This document shows positions 35,937-44,964 of a DNA stretch of 52,830 nt, piece after piece. A program made the translations under genes and the position numbers. The notes under the pieces were generated by a model. The model was not told where the DNA came from and did no database searches. It saw only the letters and a program-made list of their open reading frames with translations. Within the stretch, counting starts at the first letter, position 1; each line of letters begins with the position of its first letter. Source of the DNA: Flavobacteriales bacterium (GTDB lineage Bacteria > Bacteroidota > Bacteroidia > Flavobacteriales_G > JALEGO01); assembly GCA_020631045.1 (NCBI GenBank), contig JAHDHZ010000014.1:1-52830 (forward strand), in the 5' to 3' direction.

Positions 35937-36832
35937 TGTAAAAAGAGTTGTAAACCATATCCAACCAACAAACAAATGCATGAAAGCGCACTCAAAGCAA
36001 TTGCTTTTGACATAGCAGGCTCATAGTTTGAAAGATCTGCATATTTCTTAGTGGCTTGAATGGCTTGCAAAGCAATAGGAAAAGTCAAGAGCAATACCGC
36101 TAACCATAACGAGACATACCCCATCAATAGGGCTGTTATAAAGACAACATATGCAATGATTGACAACCACACGAGAAGTTGATGGGCTTTGGCTTGCCCT
36201 AAAATCACTGGAATGCATTTTTTATTATTTTTTAAATCATCTTGATAATCAAAAATATTGCTGATTAACCCGATATTCATCGTAAAAACACCCACTGGAA
36301 TACTGATCAATAAAGGTTCAAGGGCGTGTGCGCCCGTTAAAATATAAAAAACACCATATACAATCATAGGACCAAAGGCAAAGAAGAGCGCTGTTTCACC
36401 TAACCCCCTAAAATTTAGTTTTACGGGTGGAGCTGTGTAAAACAACACAATAAATAATCCAGCTAAGGTCATATATACAACAGGTAGGCCTATTTCAATG
36501 AATAAATAAATTCCACAAGCTAAAGCCAATAACGCGCAAATGATTGTAGCAATCAATACTTGTCTGGTTGTAATTTGCCCATGAATTAATGGGCTGTCAT
36601 GAAACTGTTGATCTTTATTGCCTAGCCTGTTTTCTTTAAAGTCAAAATAATCGTCAATAAAATCAGCGGCAGAATGGGCCATAACAATCCCAAATGTGGC
36701 GGCTAAAAAATAAATTAGATTAAAACTTCCGTAAACATAGGCAGCTAATCCACCCACCAAACAAGGCAAAAAACTGACCACTAAAAAAGGTGCTCGTGCA
36801 GCTTTTAACCAAATAATGATTTTTTCTTTCAT
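35933..36832 (-). CDS. UbiA-family prenyltransferase (MenA-like)
   Basis: UbiA enzymes attach prenyl chains to aromatic acceptors in the inner membrane. The 299-aa protein has about eight membrane helices and both Asp-rich motifs: HSAADFIDDYFDFKENRLGNKDQ (residues about 52-75) and GLISNIFDYQDDLKNNKK (about 188-205). MenA (menaquinone) is the closest guess, but the acceptor is not proven. The ATG at 36832 overlaps the stop of the upstream paralogue (ATGA). It is the middle gene of a coupled three-gene operon. Confidence 0.85.
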   Translation of the reverse strand: MKEKIIIWLKAARAPFLVVSFLPCLVGGLAAYVYGSFNLIYFLAATFGIVMAHSAADFIDDYFDFKENRLGNKDQQFHDSPLIHGQITTRQVLIATIICALLALACGIYLFIEIGLPVVYMTLAGLFIVLFYTAPPVKLNFRGLGETALFFAFGPMIVYGVFYILTGAHALEPLLISIPVGVFTMNIGLISNIFDYQDDLKNNKKCIPVILGQAKAHQLLVWLSIIAYVVFITALLMGYVSLWLAVLLLTFPIALQAIQATKKYADLSNYEPAMSKAIALSALSCICLLVGYGLQLFLQ

Positions 36833-37689
36833 GTATAAATAATAATAAGTGCTAATAAAATTCCAGTAATCAAAAGATTTAAAATAGAGCGAACAGTTGC
36901 CCACAAATAAGCCTCAATGTCAGAGGTTTGATCTTTGATGACTCTTACCACACTTAAGGCTAAAGGAAGGGTGATAAAACAAAATATTGCTCTTGTGTCT
37001 AAAACTTGAACATATACCAGAAGTGCAATTGACAGATAGGTCAATAAACTCAAAGCATATACCAAAGGCTTGTTTAGTTTAACAACTTTTTGCTGCCCAT
37101 TTATGGTTTTGATATTAAACTTAGCGCCTTTCAAATAGGCTACAACTGTTACCAAAAACCCAAGGGGGAAACTCAAATAAAAAGCGTAAAAATCAAAAAT
37201 TCCGCTCAAAGCAAAATATCCGCTTACCAAACAAAGCGGACCGAAGGTTAAGAAAACAACCAATTCTTTTAAACCCAATTTCATTAAAGGTGTAAACAAA
37301 GTCATGAAAATCAACCCAATAATTGCGGGTACCAAAACCTGAATACCCAGCTTATCAAAGAAATACAAGCCAATAAAAAAGTCAATTACAATACAAACAG
37401 CCCCTGCAACCAGTCCTGGGTTTAAACCCTTTATTTGATCAATAAATAAGGGTTTCCACCCTTTAAATATTTTTGTGTGGGCATCATCTGTAAACGTGTG
37501 GTTCTTGGTGAAATGGTAGTATAAATAATCTCCACCCATTTGGCCGATGAAAAGTGCTAAGAATAACAAAATAAAATCTAAAAGATCAAAAGTGTTGTTT
37601 CTGTAGGCTAAAGCACCTGAAAACAAAGCCGGAACAATAGATGCTGAAAAGAGCAAATACTTGATTTGTCTGATTGCTTGATCTCTCAT
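36829..37689 (-). CDS. UbiA-like membrane protein with degenerate active-site motifs
   Basis: The 286-aa protein has the length, helix pattern and start (VPALFSGALAYRNNTFDLLDFILLFLALF) of UbiA prenyltransferases and sits directly before a normal UbiA gene. The first Asp-rich motif is changed to MGGDYLYYHFTKNHTFTDDAHTK, and the second, expected near AYLKGAKFNIKTINGQQK, has no Asp pair. It may therefore be inactive, use another chemistry, or act as a partner of the downstream enzyme. Starts at an ATG at 37689. Downstream start overlaps by ATGA. Confidence 0.72.
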   Translation of the reverse strand: MRDQAIRQIKYLLFSASIVPALFSGALAYRNNTFDLLDFILLFLALFIGQMGGDYLYYHFTKNHTFTDDAHTKIFKGWKPLFIDQIKGLNPGLVAGAVCIVIDFFIGLYFFDKLGIQVLVPAIIGLIFMTLFTPLMKLGLKELVVFLTFGPLCLVSGYFALSGIFDFYAFYLSFPLGFLVTVVAYLKGAKFNIKTINGQQKVVKLNKPLVYALSLLTYLSIALLVYVQVLDTRAIFCFITLPLALSVVRVIKDQTSDIEAYLWATVRSILNLLITGILLALIIIYT

Positions 37690-37808
37690 AATTATAAACT
37701 TACATAATTTTCAATAATTATTGAAAATTAATCAGGTAAGAATTTAACAATTAACGCTGTATAGAAAGTGTATAAATTATGCCTGCTTTTACTGTAAGCG
37801 GTGGTTGG

Positions 37809-37900
37809 AGATTAACGAAAAGGTGATGGAGGTATTTTAAGCCTTCAAACCTTGTGTTTGACAGCGCAAAAATACCTCCATCACCTTTTCGTTAATCTCG
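37809..37900 (-). repeat. Long hairpin with conserved loop core whose arm copies the phosphoribosyltransferase gene end
   Basis: Perfect 31-base arms (GAGATTAACGAAAAGGTGAT then GGAGGTATTTT) enclose a 30-base loop that is the exact reverse complement of the loop at 35512-35541. The right arm holds the last codons and the TGA of the phosphoribosyltransferase gene, so the left arm is an inverted copy of a gene end. The arm parts next to the loop (GTATTTT/AAAATAC) are also shared with the other element. Coordinates may be off by a base. The gap 37690-37808 shows nothing else. Confidence 0.85.
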
Positions 37901-38378
37901 CCGTTACTTGGTTTTTTGCTTTAAAACTAACCTGAATATGATCTTCAATTGTGGTTGAAAGCGTTAGCCCTACAATATCGGCACGAATCGGAAAATCTCT
38001 GTGTTTGCGATCAACTAACACCACAGAAGAGACGCGTTTTACCGCGTAATTCAGTACTTCTTTAAATACGTACGCCAAGGTTTTACCTGTATTTAAAACA
38101 TCATCAACAATATAGATGGTTTTGTTTTTTAAACTAGTATCTGAGAGCTTTACGGTTGGAATTTTTTTTGAAGTATCAATCACAGCTTCAATCAACACTA
38201 CCTTAAAAGAGGCTATTTTTAACAGTTGTTTTTGCAAGATTTGAGCCAATAAAAAACCCTTGCTGGAGATGCCAACAAGGGTAATTTCTTTTTCATTCAG
38301 ACATTCTTCTATAATCTGAAAACCAATACGTGTAATCTTCTTTTGTGCTTGCTCGTTATTTAAAATTTCACGAGCCAT
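37881..38378 (-). CDS. PyrR-like phosphoribosyltransferase
   Basis: The PRPP-binding motif is YIVDDVLNTGKTLAYV (residues about 90-105). The end LVDRKHRDFPIRADIVGLTLST is PyrR-like. PyrR is a uracil phosphoribosyltransferase, in some bacteria also an RNA-binding attenuator of pyrimidine genes. Here no pyr gene is near, so only the enzyme role is suggested. The ATG at 38378 gives 165 aa. It begins three bases after the pyrophosphatase stop, so the PPi made in phosphoribosyl transfer and its hydrolysis are encoded in one operon. The stop codon lies in the hairpin arm. Confidence 0.85.
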   Translation of the reverse strand: MAREILNNEQAQKKITRIGFQIIEECLNEKEITLVGISSKGFLLAQILQKQLLKIASFKVVLIEAVIDTSKKIPTVKLSDTSLKNKTIYIVDDVLNTGKTLAYVFKEVLNYAVKRVSSVVLVDRKHRDFPIRADIVGLTLSTTIEDHIQVSFKAKNQVTARLTKR

Positions 38379-38381
38379 CAA

Positions 38382-41117
38382 TTATGCTCCAACAATATTG
38401 AACTGAAGACTCACTTTATCTTTAATGATTTTATCTTTTAAAGAAGGAAAAATCTTTTTTGAATTGTAATTGATGCCGAAATCGGTACGATCAAATTCTA
38501 AATCTCCATTGATATTGTATGTGCCATCTGTGTTCATAGAAACAGAAGCCGGAAACTCCACCACTTTAGTTTGGTTTTTGATGGTCAATTCTGCTCTTAA
38601 AATCTGATTCTTGTCAGTTGGCAGATTCTCTAATACTTTTAAAGAAGCGGCAGGATACTTTTCTACGTCAAAAAAGTCAGCATTCTTTAAATGACCAATC
38701 AATTTTGCATTGTACTCAGCATCTTCAACATCAGAACAAGTCATATTATTTAAATCAACAATGATATTGCCTGAAGTTATTTTACCATCTTGAACGTTAA
38801 AACTACCAGACTGAACACCAACTGTACCTTCATGCTTATCTCCCAATAATTTTTTACCAACCCAACCTATTGAAGAAGCCTCAGTGTTTATCTGAATGGC
38901 ACCATCACTTAAAGCAGTAGTGCTGGCAGCAGCACTCATTTCATTGTTTTGATCATCGCTCATTTCAACCACTTCAGTATTGTGGGCATCAGCACTTGCA
39001 TGGCCATGCGCACCAACACCTGGCAAGTGTGGAGCAATTACCAAAGAAACAATAGACATTAACTTAATTAAGATGTTCATTGAAGGGCCAGAGGTATCTT
39101 TAAACGGATCTCCTACAGTATCACCTGTTACAGATGCCTTATGTGCATCAGAGCCTTTATATTCCATCTTTCCGTCAATTTCTACGCCTTTCTCAAAAGA
39201 TTTCTTGGCATTATCCCAAGCACCACCAGCATTACTTTGAAAGATACCCATGAGCACACCACTTACGGTAACTCCGGCTAATAATCCACCCAATACTTCT
39301 GGGCCAAAAGCAAAACCAACAATAATTGGTGTAATTAAAGCAATCAAACCGGGTGCCATCATTTCTTTAATAGATGCTTGTGTTGAAATGGCGACACATT
39401 TATCATACTCAGGCTTGGCTTTGTATTCCATAATGCCAGGAATTTCTTTAAACTGACGTCTTACCTCGTGTACCATTGCCATAGCCGCTCGACCTACAGC
39501 TGCAATTGCAAGGGCAGAGAAAATAAATGGAATCATCGCTCCAACAAATAAACCAGCCAATACATCTGCTTTGTAAATATCAATTGCATCAATACCAGAA
39601 ATTCCAACAAAAGCAGCAAATAACGCTAGTGCAGTTAAAGCAGCTGAAGCAATTGCAAAACCTTTACCAGTAGCAGCAGTTGTGTTACCAACAGCATCTA
39701 AGGTATCGGTACGCTCACGAACCTCATCAGGTAATCCACTCATCTCAGCGATTCCACCCGCATTATCAGCAATAGGGCCAAAAGCATCAATTGCCAATTG
39801 CATAGCGGTCGTAGCCATCATACCAGCAGCTGCAATGGCAACTCCGTATAAACCAGCAAACATGTGTGATAAATAAATACCAGCCGCTAAGATTAAAATT
39901 GGAATAACCGTACTTTCCATACCCACAGCCAGTCCGCCAATGATATTTGTTGCATGTCCAGTTGAAGATTGCTGTACAATAGAGTTTACTGGTTTCTTAC
40001 CCATTGCTGTGTAGTATTCTGTTACAATACTCATTAAAGCGCCAACCACTAATCCTACTACAATAGCAAAGAATACATCCATTGAAGAAAAATCGATTCC
40101 TCTAATGTTCATGCTGTCAGCTAGCATGTAATCACATAAGAAATAAGAAGCAATTCCTGTCAGTACAATCGAAGACCAGTTTCCTAAGTTTAGAGCCATT
40201 TGCACATCGCCTTGATCATCTTTTACTTTCACAAACATGAAACCTACTACAGAAAATAATAATCCAAGTCCTGCAATTACCATTGGTAACAAGATGGGGG
40301 CAATGCCTCCAAAAGCATCTAAAGAAACAATCTCTCTACCTAAGATCATGGTAGCTAAAATAGTCGCTACGTAAGAGCCAAATAAATCAGCGCCCATACC
40401 TGCAACATCACCAACATTGTCGCCCACATTATCGGCAATAGTCGCTGGGTTACGCACATCATCTTCAGGAATTCCCGCTTCAACCTTTCCTACTAAATCA
40501 GCCCCAACATCAGCCGCTTTGGTGTAGATTCCTCCACCCACACGGGCAAAAAGTGCAATTGATTCAGCACCTAAAGAAAATCCTGCCAATACCTCTAGTG
40601 CTTTCTCCATTGCAAGTCCATTAACATCTCCACCTGTATTTAAGACATACATTTGATAGAACACAATAAACAAAGCGCCTAATCCAAGTACTGCAAGACC
40701 CGCAACACCTAAACCCATGACAGAGCCTCCAGTAAATGAAACTTTTAAAGCCTTTTTTAAAGAAGTGCGCGCTGCTTGTGTGGTACGCACATTTGAAAGA
40801 GTTGCTACATTCATGCCGATGTATCCGGCAAATGCTGAAAAGACTGCTCCGATTACAAATGAAATACCAATGATGGGGCTTGAAGTTTCAACAAGAGTAC
40901 CTGACCAAGTCAATAGAATGGTGGCAATCACTACAAAGTAGAACATCACTTTCCATTCTGCTTTCAAGAAAGCCATCGCGCCATCTGCAATGTGCTTTGC
41001 CAATTCTTTCATATTCTCATCGCCCTGCTCTTGTTTTTTTACCCAAGCTTGTTGAACATACATGATGATTAGTCCTAGTATACCTAATAGTGGTGCTGCG
41101 TATATTATTTTATGCAT
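38382..41117 (-). CDS. hppA: Membrane ion-pumping pyrophosphatase fused to a C-terminal YceI domain
   Basis: Membrane pyrophosphatases split PPi and pump H+ or Na+. Residues about 1-725 are a full enzyme with about 16 helices: [51 protein letters not shown] and [14 protein letters not shown]. The Ala in GNTTAATGK, where K+-independent enzymes have Lys, points to the K+-dependent, often Na+-pumping class. After a His/Asp-rich linker ([18 protein letters not shown]), about 180 residues form a YceI-type lipocalin domain ([24 protein letters not shown] ... [14 protein letters not shown]). YceI domains bind isoprenoids such as polyprenyl chains. The fusion is in frame with no sign of a missed stop. 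Confidence 0.92.
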   Translation of the reverse strand: MHKIIYAAPLLGILGLIIMYVQQAWVKKQEQGDENMKELAKHIADGAMAFLKAEWKVMFYFVVIATILLTWSGTLVETSSPIIGISFVIGAVFSAFAGYIGMNVATLSNVRTTQAARTSLKKALKVSFTGGSVMGLGVAGLAVLGLGALFIVFYQMYVLNTGGDVNGLAMEKALEVLAGFSLGAESIALFARVGGGIYTKAADVGADLVGKVEAGIPEDDVRNPATIADNVGDNVGDVAGMGADLFGSYVATILATMILGREIVSLDAFGGIAPILLPMVIAGLGLLFSVVGFMFVKVKDDQGDVQMALNLGNWSSIVLTGIASYFLCDYMLADSMNIRGIDFSSMDVFFAIVVGLVVGALMSIVTEYYTAMGKKPVNSIVQQSSTGHATNIIGGLAVGMESTVIPILILAAGIYLSHMFAGLYGVAIAAAGMMATTAMQLAIDAFGPIADNAGGIAEMSGLPDEVRERTDTLDAVGNTTAATGKGFAIASAALTALALFAAFVGISGIDAIDIYKADVLAGLFVGAMIPFIFSALAIAAVGRAAMAMVHEVRRQFKEIPGIMEYKAKPEYDKCVAISTQASIKEMMAPGLIALITPIIVGFAFGPEVLGGLLAGVTVSGVLMGIFQSNAGGAWDNAKKSFEKGVEIDGKMEYKGSDAHKASVTGDTVGDPFKDTSGPSMNILIKLMSIVSLVIAPHLPGVGAHGHASADAHNTEVVEMSDDQNNEMSAAASTTALSDGAIQINTEASSIGWVGKKLLGDKHEGTVGVQSGSFNVQDGKITSGNIIVDLNNMTCSDVEDAEYNAKLIGHLKNADFFDVEKYPAASLKVLENLPTDKNQILRAELTIKNQTKVVEFPASVSMNTDGTYNINGDLEFDRTDFGINYNSKKIFPSLKDKIIKDKVSLQFNIVGA

Positions 41118-41142
41118 TTTTTAAAAATTAAAAAGTCGGGCG

Positions 41143-41170
41143 CAAATATACATTAAACCCTAAAAATCAA
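41143..41170 (-). promoter_or_regulatory. Promoter of hppA-phosphoribosyltransferase
   Basis: On the minus strand TTG (41170-41168), exactly 17 bases, then TATATTTG (41150-41143) is a perfect match to the Bacteroidota consensus TTG-N17-19-TAnnTTTG. It leaves a leader of about 20 bases before the ATG at 41117. Confidence 0.75.
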
Positions 41171-41239
41171 CAAGAAAGGTTTTTTTAATTTGACTTGTAT
41201 TGAATTGTTCGCCATCTTCACAGCCTAAACAAAGAAATT

Positions 41240-42010
41240 ATGAATAAATTTTTCATCAAAAACTTAAGCAGTGTTATAATATTTTGTGGTGTTTTTGCCC
41301 TTATCTCTAGCGAAGGGTGTACTGATACCAGAACCGATAAAGACTTATATGGGCCAGAACAAGAAATCAATCAAGGATGGGAAGATTTCGCAAACCAACT
41401 TTTAGTTGATTATACAAATTCTTCTTTGAATAATGATCTTGAGGATGGGTTTGGATTTCATAAAATTTTCGTGTTCACGCCAAATGAAATGCTTTTAGAT
41501 GAGTATGAAAATGTATTTTTAAACTCAGGTGAAAAGGGTCTTTTAATACAATATCAACTTGAAGGTGATCGTAAGTTTTCTGTTCTTAATTTAAAAGGAC
41601 ATGTGGTATATGATGAATTAAATCTTGAGTCTTTAAATACTCTTATGCCTCAGGGGTATCAAATCACCGAACAAAATCACAATTTCATATCTAAAATTAA
41701 GCCTCAAACTTCATTCGTTGAGAATGGAGTAATTTGTAATCAAAATACAGAAGAATTTATTGGTTCAAACTTTGAAAAACAAATCTCTAACAGTGATGCT
41801 TACATCGCACACAAAACCTTACACAATGATGAGCCTTACTTTTTAATTGAACATCTATATGACGGTCATTATGTTTATGATGTCGTAGTTTGTGGAGCTT
41901 TACATGACGAGGTAGCCATTAGTTATGACGATCTTATTGAGTATGGATATCAAGATGCTATAGATAACATTTCAGCATCTTATACTTCGCTTGATTTAAA
42001 TGATTTTTAA
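41240..42010 (+). CDS. Putative lipoprotein of unknown function (256 aa)
   Basis: The N-terminus is a signal peptide ending in a likely lipobox (IIFCGVFALISSEGCTD). The mature part is acidic with mixed structure (EQEINQGWEDFANQLLVDYTN, EHLYDGHYVYDVVVCGALHDE) and has three more cysteines. I do not recognise a family. It stands alone on the plus strand between hppA and pdhB and overlaps the 3' end of pdhB by four bases in convergent orientation. Confidence 0.65.
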   Translation: MNKFFIKNLSSVIIFCGVFALISSEGCTDTRTDKDLYGPEQEINQGWEDFANQLLVDYTNSSLNNDLEDGFGFHKIFVFTPNEMLLDEYENVFLNSGEKGLLIQYQLEGDRKFSVLNLKGHVVYDELNLESLNTLMPQGYQITEQNHNFISKIKPQTSFVENGVICNQNTEEFIGSNFEKQISNSDAYIAHKTLHNDEPYFLIEHLYDGHYVYDVVVCGALHDEVAISYDDLIEYGYQDAIDNISASYTSLDLNDF

Positions 42011-42987
42011 GACGCATAACTCACCTTTTTCACCGCATCAATCACACGCTTTGCATTCGGCAAAGACTCTTCGATAAACGGCACTGAAAAAGCAAAAGGC
42101 GTATCAGCTTGAGTAATTCTTTGTACAGGAGCGTCTAAATAATCAAAGGCGTTTTGTTGTACGTGATAGGTAATTTCAGTAGCAATTGATCCATACGGCC
42201 AAGATTCTTCGACAACTACTAAGCGGCCCGTTTTTTTAACTGACTCAACAATGGTAGCATAATCTAATGGGCGAATGGTTCTCAAATCAATAATTTCTGG
42301 TTTGTAACCTTCTTTTTTAAGCTCTTCAGCAGCTTTGTAAACCTCTTTGATGATTTTACCAAAGCTCACAATGGTGACATCTTCGCCTTTTTCTACAATA
42401 TGGGCTTTTCCGATCGGTAATAAATATTCGCCTTCTGGCACCTCACCTTTATCGCCATACATTTTCTCTGATTCTAAAAAGACAATGGGATCGTCATCTC
42501 TGATGGCTGCTTTTAAGAGTCCTTTCGCGTCGTAGGGGTTCGAAGGAGTAATGACTTTAAGGCCTGGGATTTGAGCGTACATTGCCTCGAAACTTTGAGA
42601 GTGAGTGGCTGCGAGTTGGCCAGCGGAGCCATTTCCACCCCGAAAAACAATTGGCACTTTATATTGACCCCCTGACATCTGTAGCATTTTAGCCGCATGA
42701 TTCATGATTTGATCTAATGCAAGTACTGCAAAATTCCAAGTCATAAACTCCACAATAGGGCGCAATCCGTTCATCGCCGAACCAATACCAATGGCTGAGA
42801 ATCCAAGTTCAGAAATTGGAGTATCAATTACTCTTTTCGCCCCAAACTCATCAAGCATGCCTTGAGAAACTTTATAAGCACCGTTGTATTCAGCAACCTC
42901 TTCACCCATTAAATAAATGTTTTCATCTCGGCGCATCTCTTCTGACATTGCCTCTCTTAATGCTTCTCTAAATTGAATGGTTCTCAT
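42007..42987 (-). CDS. pdhB: Pyruvate dehydrogenase E1 component, beta subunit
   Basis: The beta half of the heterotetrameric E1 enzyme, which uses thiamine diphosphate to decarboxylate pyruvate for the PDH complex. The 326-aa sequence has MRTIQFREALREAMSEEMRRD, VAEYNGAYKVSQGM, DTPISELGFSAIGIGSAMNG with the ThDP-activating Glu, and ATHSQSFEAMYAQIPGLKV. The alpha subunit is not in the window. Its start overlaps the mreC stop (ATGA), so it is coupled to the cell-shape genes mreB-mreC. Confidence 0.95.
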   Translation of the reverse strand: MRTIQFREALREAMSEEMRRDENIYLMGEEVAEYNGAYKVSQGMLDEFGAKRVIDTPISELGFSAIGIGSAMNGLRPIVEFMTWNFAVLALDQIMNHAAKMLQMSGGQYKVPIVFRGGNGSAGQLAATHSQSFEAMYAQIPGLKVITPSNPYDAKGLLKAAIRDDDPIVFLESEKMYGDKGEVPEGEYLLPIGKAHIVEKGEDVTIVSFGKIIKEVYKAAEELKKEGYKPEIIDLRTIRPLDYATIVESVKKTGRLVVVEESWPYGSIATEITYHVQQNAFDYLDAPVQRITQADTPFAFSVPFIEESLPNAKRVIDAVKKVSYAS

Positions 42988-43826
42988 TGTGTATAGGTTT
43001 GATTAAATGCTTCTCTCAAAGAATCCTGTTCTTGCTTTTGCAAATTTTCTATGATATAAACATAAGACAATTTTAAAAAATCAACACTGGTTTTTAAATC
43101 AATATCGTAAAAAAGCTCTCCGCTCTGAGCTCGAATGCTATCAACTACCCCAATAGCAACACCTGAAGGAAAAACCGTTGAAGCAAAACCCGTAGTAATC
43201 AGATCTCCTTTTTTGATCGGAGAGCTCTGCGGAACCTCATAGAGTTTTAGCTTTTTAGCATCATAAGGCTGCCAACTCACTCGCCCCGTATATCCCTTGG
43301 TTTGCAAAGCACCAAGCACACTAAAACGATCTTTATTTAACAGAGAAATAATCGTTGAAAAATTAGCCGACACATCTTTTACTACACCCACTACTCCATC
43401 TGCATGCATTACCCCCATCTCAGGTTTTATACCATGATTTGCTCCCTTATTGATCATGATGTAGTTGACTTCTTTTTGAATAGATAAATCAACCACTTGA
43501 GCCTGTTGAAATGAAAAACTCTGAGAAAAACTCGAATCTTTTTTTTGGGTGGATGTATGGGAGATTTTCCAATACGCATTCTTGGTTAAATCCCTGAGGT
43601 TTTTATTTTCTTCAAGCAATTTTCGATTCTCTTCTCTTAAATTCAAATAACGATTTAAATTGTTTGAAAAATTATAGTACCTCCCTGAAACTTCGTGATA
43701 AGAGGTATGCAGGGTCGCATTATGGTAATTGTTTGAAGAGAAATATAAGTATAAACCCAGCGTGCTTAAAAACAAAAAGTTAAACACATAGATGTTTCGA
43801 ATAAAAAACTGAATCAGCCTATACAC
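42984..43826 (-). CDS. mreC: Rod shape-determining protein MreC
   Basis: MreC is a bitopic inner-membrane protein that links MreB filaments to the cell-wall synthesis machine. It has one N-terminal helix (IYVFNFLFLSTLGLYLYF), a coiled coil (FSNNLNRYLNLREENRKLLEENKNLRDLTK, about residues 52-82) and the beta-barrel part (MINKGANHGIKPEMGVMHADGVVGVV, DLITTGFASTVFPSGVAIGVV). It is 280 aa. mreD does not follow it. Instead pdhB does. Confidence 0.93.
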   Translation of the reverse strand: MYRLIQFFIRNIYVFNFLFLSTLGLYLYFSSNNYHNATLHTSYHEVSGRYYNFSNNLNRYLNLREENRKLLEENKNLRDLTKNAYWKISHTSTQKKDSSFSQSFSFQQAQVVDLSIQKEVNYIMINKGANHGIKPEMGVMHADGVVGVVKDVSANFSTIISLLNKDRFSVLGALQTKGYTGRVSWQPYDAKKLKLYEVPQSSPIKKGDLITTGFASTVFPSGVAIGVVDSIRAQSGELFYDIDLKTSVDFLKLSYVYIIENLQKQEQDSLREAFNQTYTQ

Positions 43827-43875
43827 TCTACAAAGTTAATCACAGAGCTTTCTTAACAAAGAAATTAAAAAGTTT

Positions 43876-44904
43876 CTAAGAAATTAAAAACGGAAACTTA
43901 TCGATGTTCTTCAGAGCAATGCCTGTTCCGCGCGCCACAGCTCTTAAAGGATCTTCGGCCACATGTACCGGAAGTTTTGTTTTTAAAGAAATACGTTTTG
44001 CAAGACCCCTGAGCATCGATCCTCCACCCGCCATGTAAATACCTGTTCTGTAGATATCTGCAGAAAGCTCGGGAGGAGTCATCTCTAAGGCAAACAAAAC
44101 CGCCTCTTCAATTTTTGAAATAGACTTATCTAAAGCCTCTACAATCTCTTTGTATGAAATATAAATTTCTTTGGGCACACCAGTAATCAAATCTCTACCG
44201 TGTACAGCGTAATCTTGCGGAATTTCTTCGTCTAAATCAATGAGCGCTGCTCCGATGTTGATTTTAATCAATTCAGCGGTGCGCTCTCCGATCAAAATGT
44301 TGTGCTGACGACGCATATACTCTTCAATATCATTGGTGAACTCATCACCCGCCACTCGAATTGACTTATCACACACGATTCCGCCCAAAGCAATAACAGC
44401 AATTTCAGAAGTACCACCACCTATATCAATGATCATATTACCAACAGGTTCTTCGACATCAATGCCAATACCAATAGCAGCGGCCATAGGCTCATGAATG
44501 AGCTTCACTTCTTTTGCGCCAGCATGTTCAGCAGAATCAATTACCGCACGTTTTTCTACCTCAGTAATGCCCGAAGGAATACAAATCACCATTCGCAGTG
44601 AAGTTGCTGAGAAAAAGCTTTTCTTGGTATTGAACATCTTGATCATCTCTCTGATCATATATTCAGCGGCATAAAAATCTGCAATTACTCCATCTTTCAG
44701 CGGACGAATGGTTTTGATGTTTTCATGGGTTTTGCCATGCATTTTCTGGGCTTGTTTACCCACGGCAATAACCTTATCAGTTTTTCGATCAACCGCCACA
44801 ATTGAGGGCTCATCTACCACTACCTTATCATTGTGAATAATAATGGTGTTTGCAGTACCTAAATCAATCGCGATTTCTTGAGTTAAAAAGTCGAAAAATC
44901 CCAT
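43876..44904 (-). CDS. mreB: Rod shape-determining protein MreB
   Basis: Bacterial actin homologue that directs lateral wall growth. The 342-aa sequence has IAIDLGTANTIIIHND (phosphate 1), NMIIDIGGGTSEIAVIALGGIV (phosphate 2) and IYMAGGGSMLRGLAKRI (adenosine). The ATG at 44904 (MGFFDFLTQEIAIDLG) is the standard start; a TTG at 44916 is less likely. The upstream 298 bases hold the structured element described at 44965-45180. Confidence 0.96.
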   Translation of the reverse strand: MGFFDFLTQEIAIDLGTANTIIIHNDKVVVDEPSIVAVDRKTDKVIAVGKQAQKMHGKTHENIKTIRPLKDGVIADFYAAEYMIREMIKMFNTKKSFFSATSLRMVICIPSGITEVEKRAVIDSAEHAGAKEVKLIHEPMAAAIGIGIDVEEPVGNMIIDIGGGTSEIAVIALGGIVCDKSIRVAGDEFTNDIEEYMRRQHNILIGERTAELIKINIGAALIDLDEEIPQDYAVHGRDLITGVPKEIYISYKEIVEALDKSISKIEEAVLFALEMTPPELSADIYRTGIYMAGGGSMLRGLAKRISLKTKLPVHVAEDPLRAVARGTGIALKNIDKFPFLIS

Positions 44905-44964
44905 AACAGATTGCAAGATACAGTTTTTTAAGGTTTAGCGCAAGCGGTTTTTTTGAAGCTATTC

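Noticed and set aside
38980-40941. Several plus-strand ORFs opposite hppA
   Set aside because: The minus-strand pyrophosphatase fills the whole region with strong motifs; the others are shadows of its Ala/Gly-rich code.
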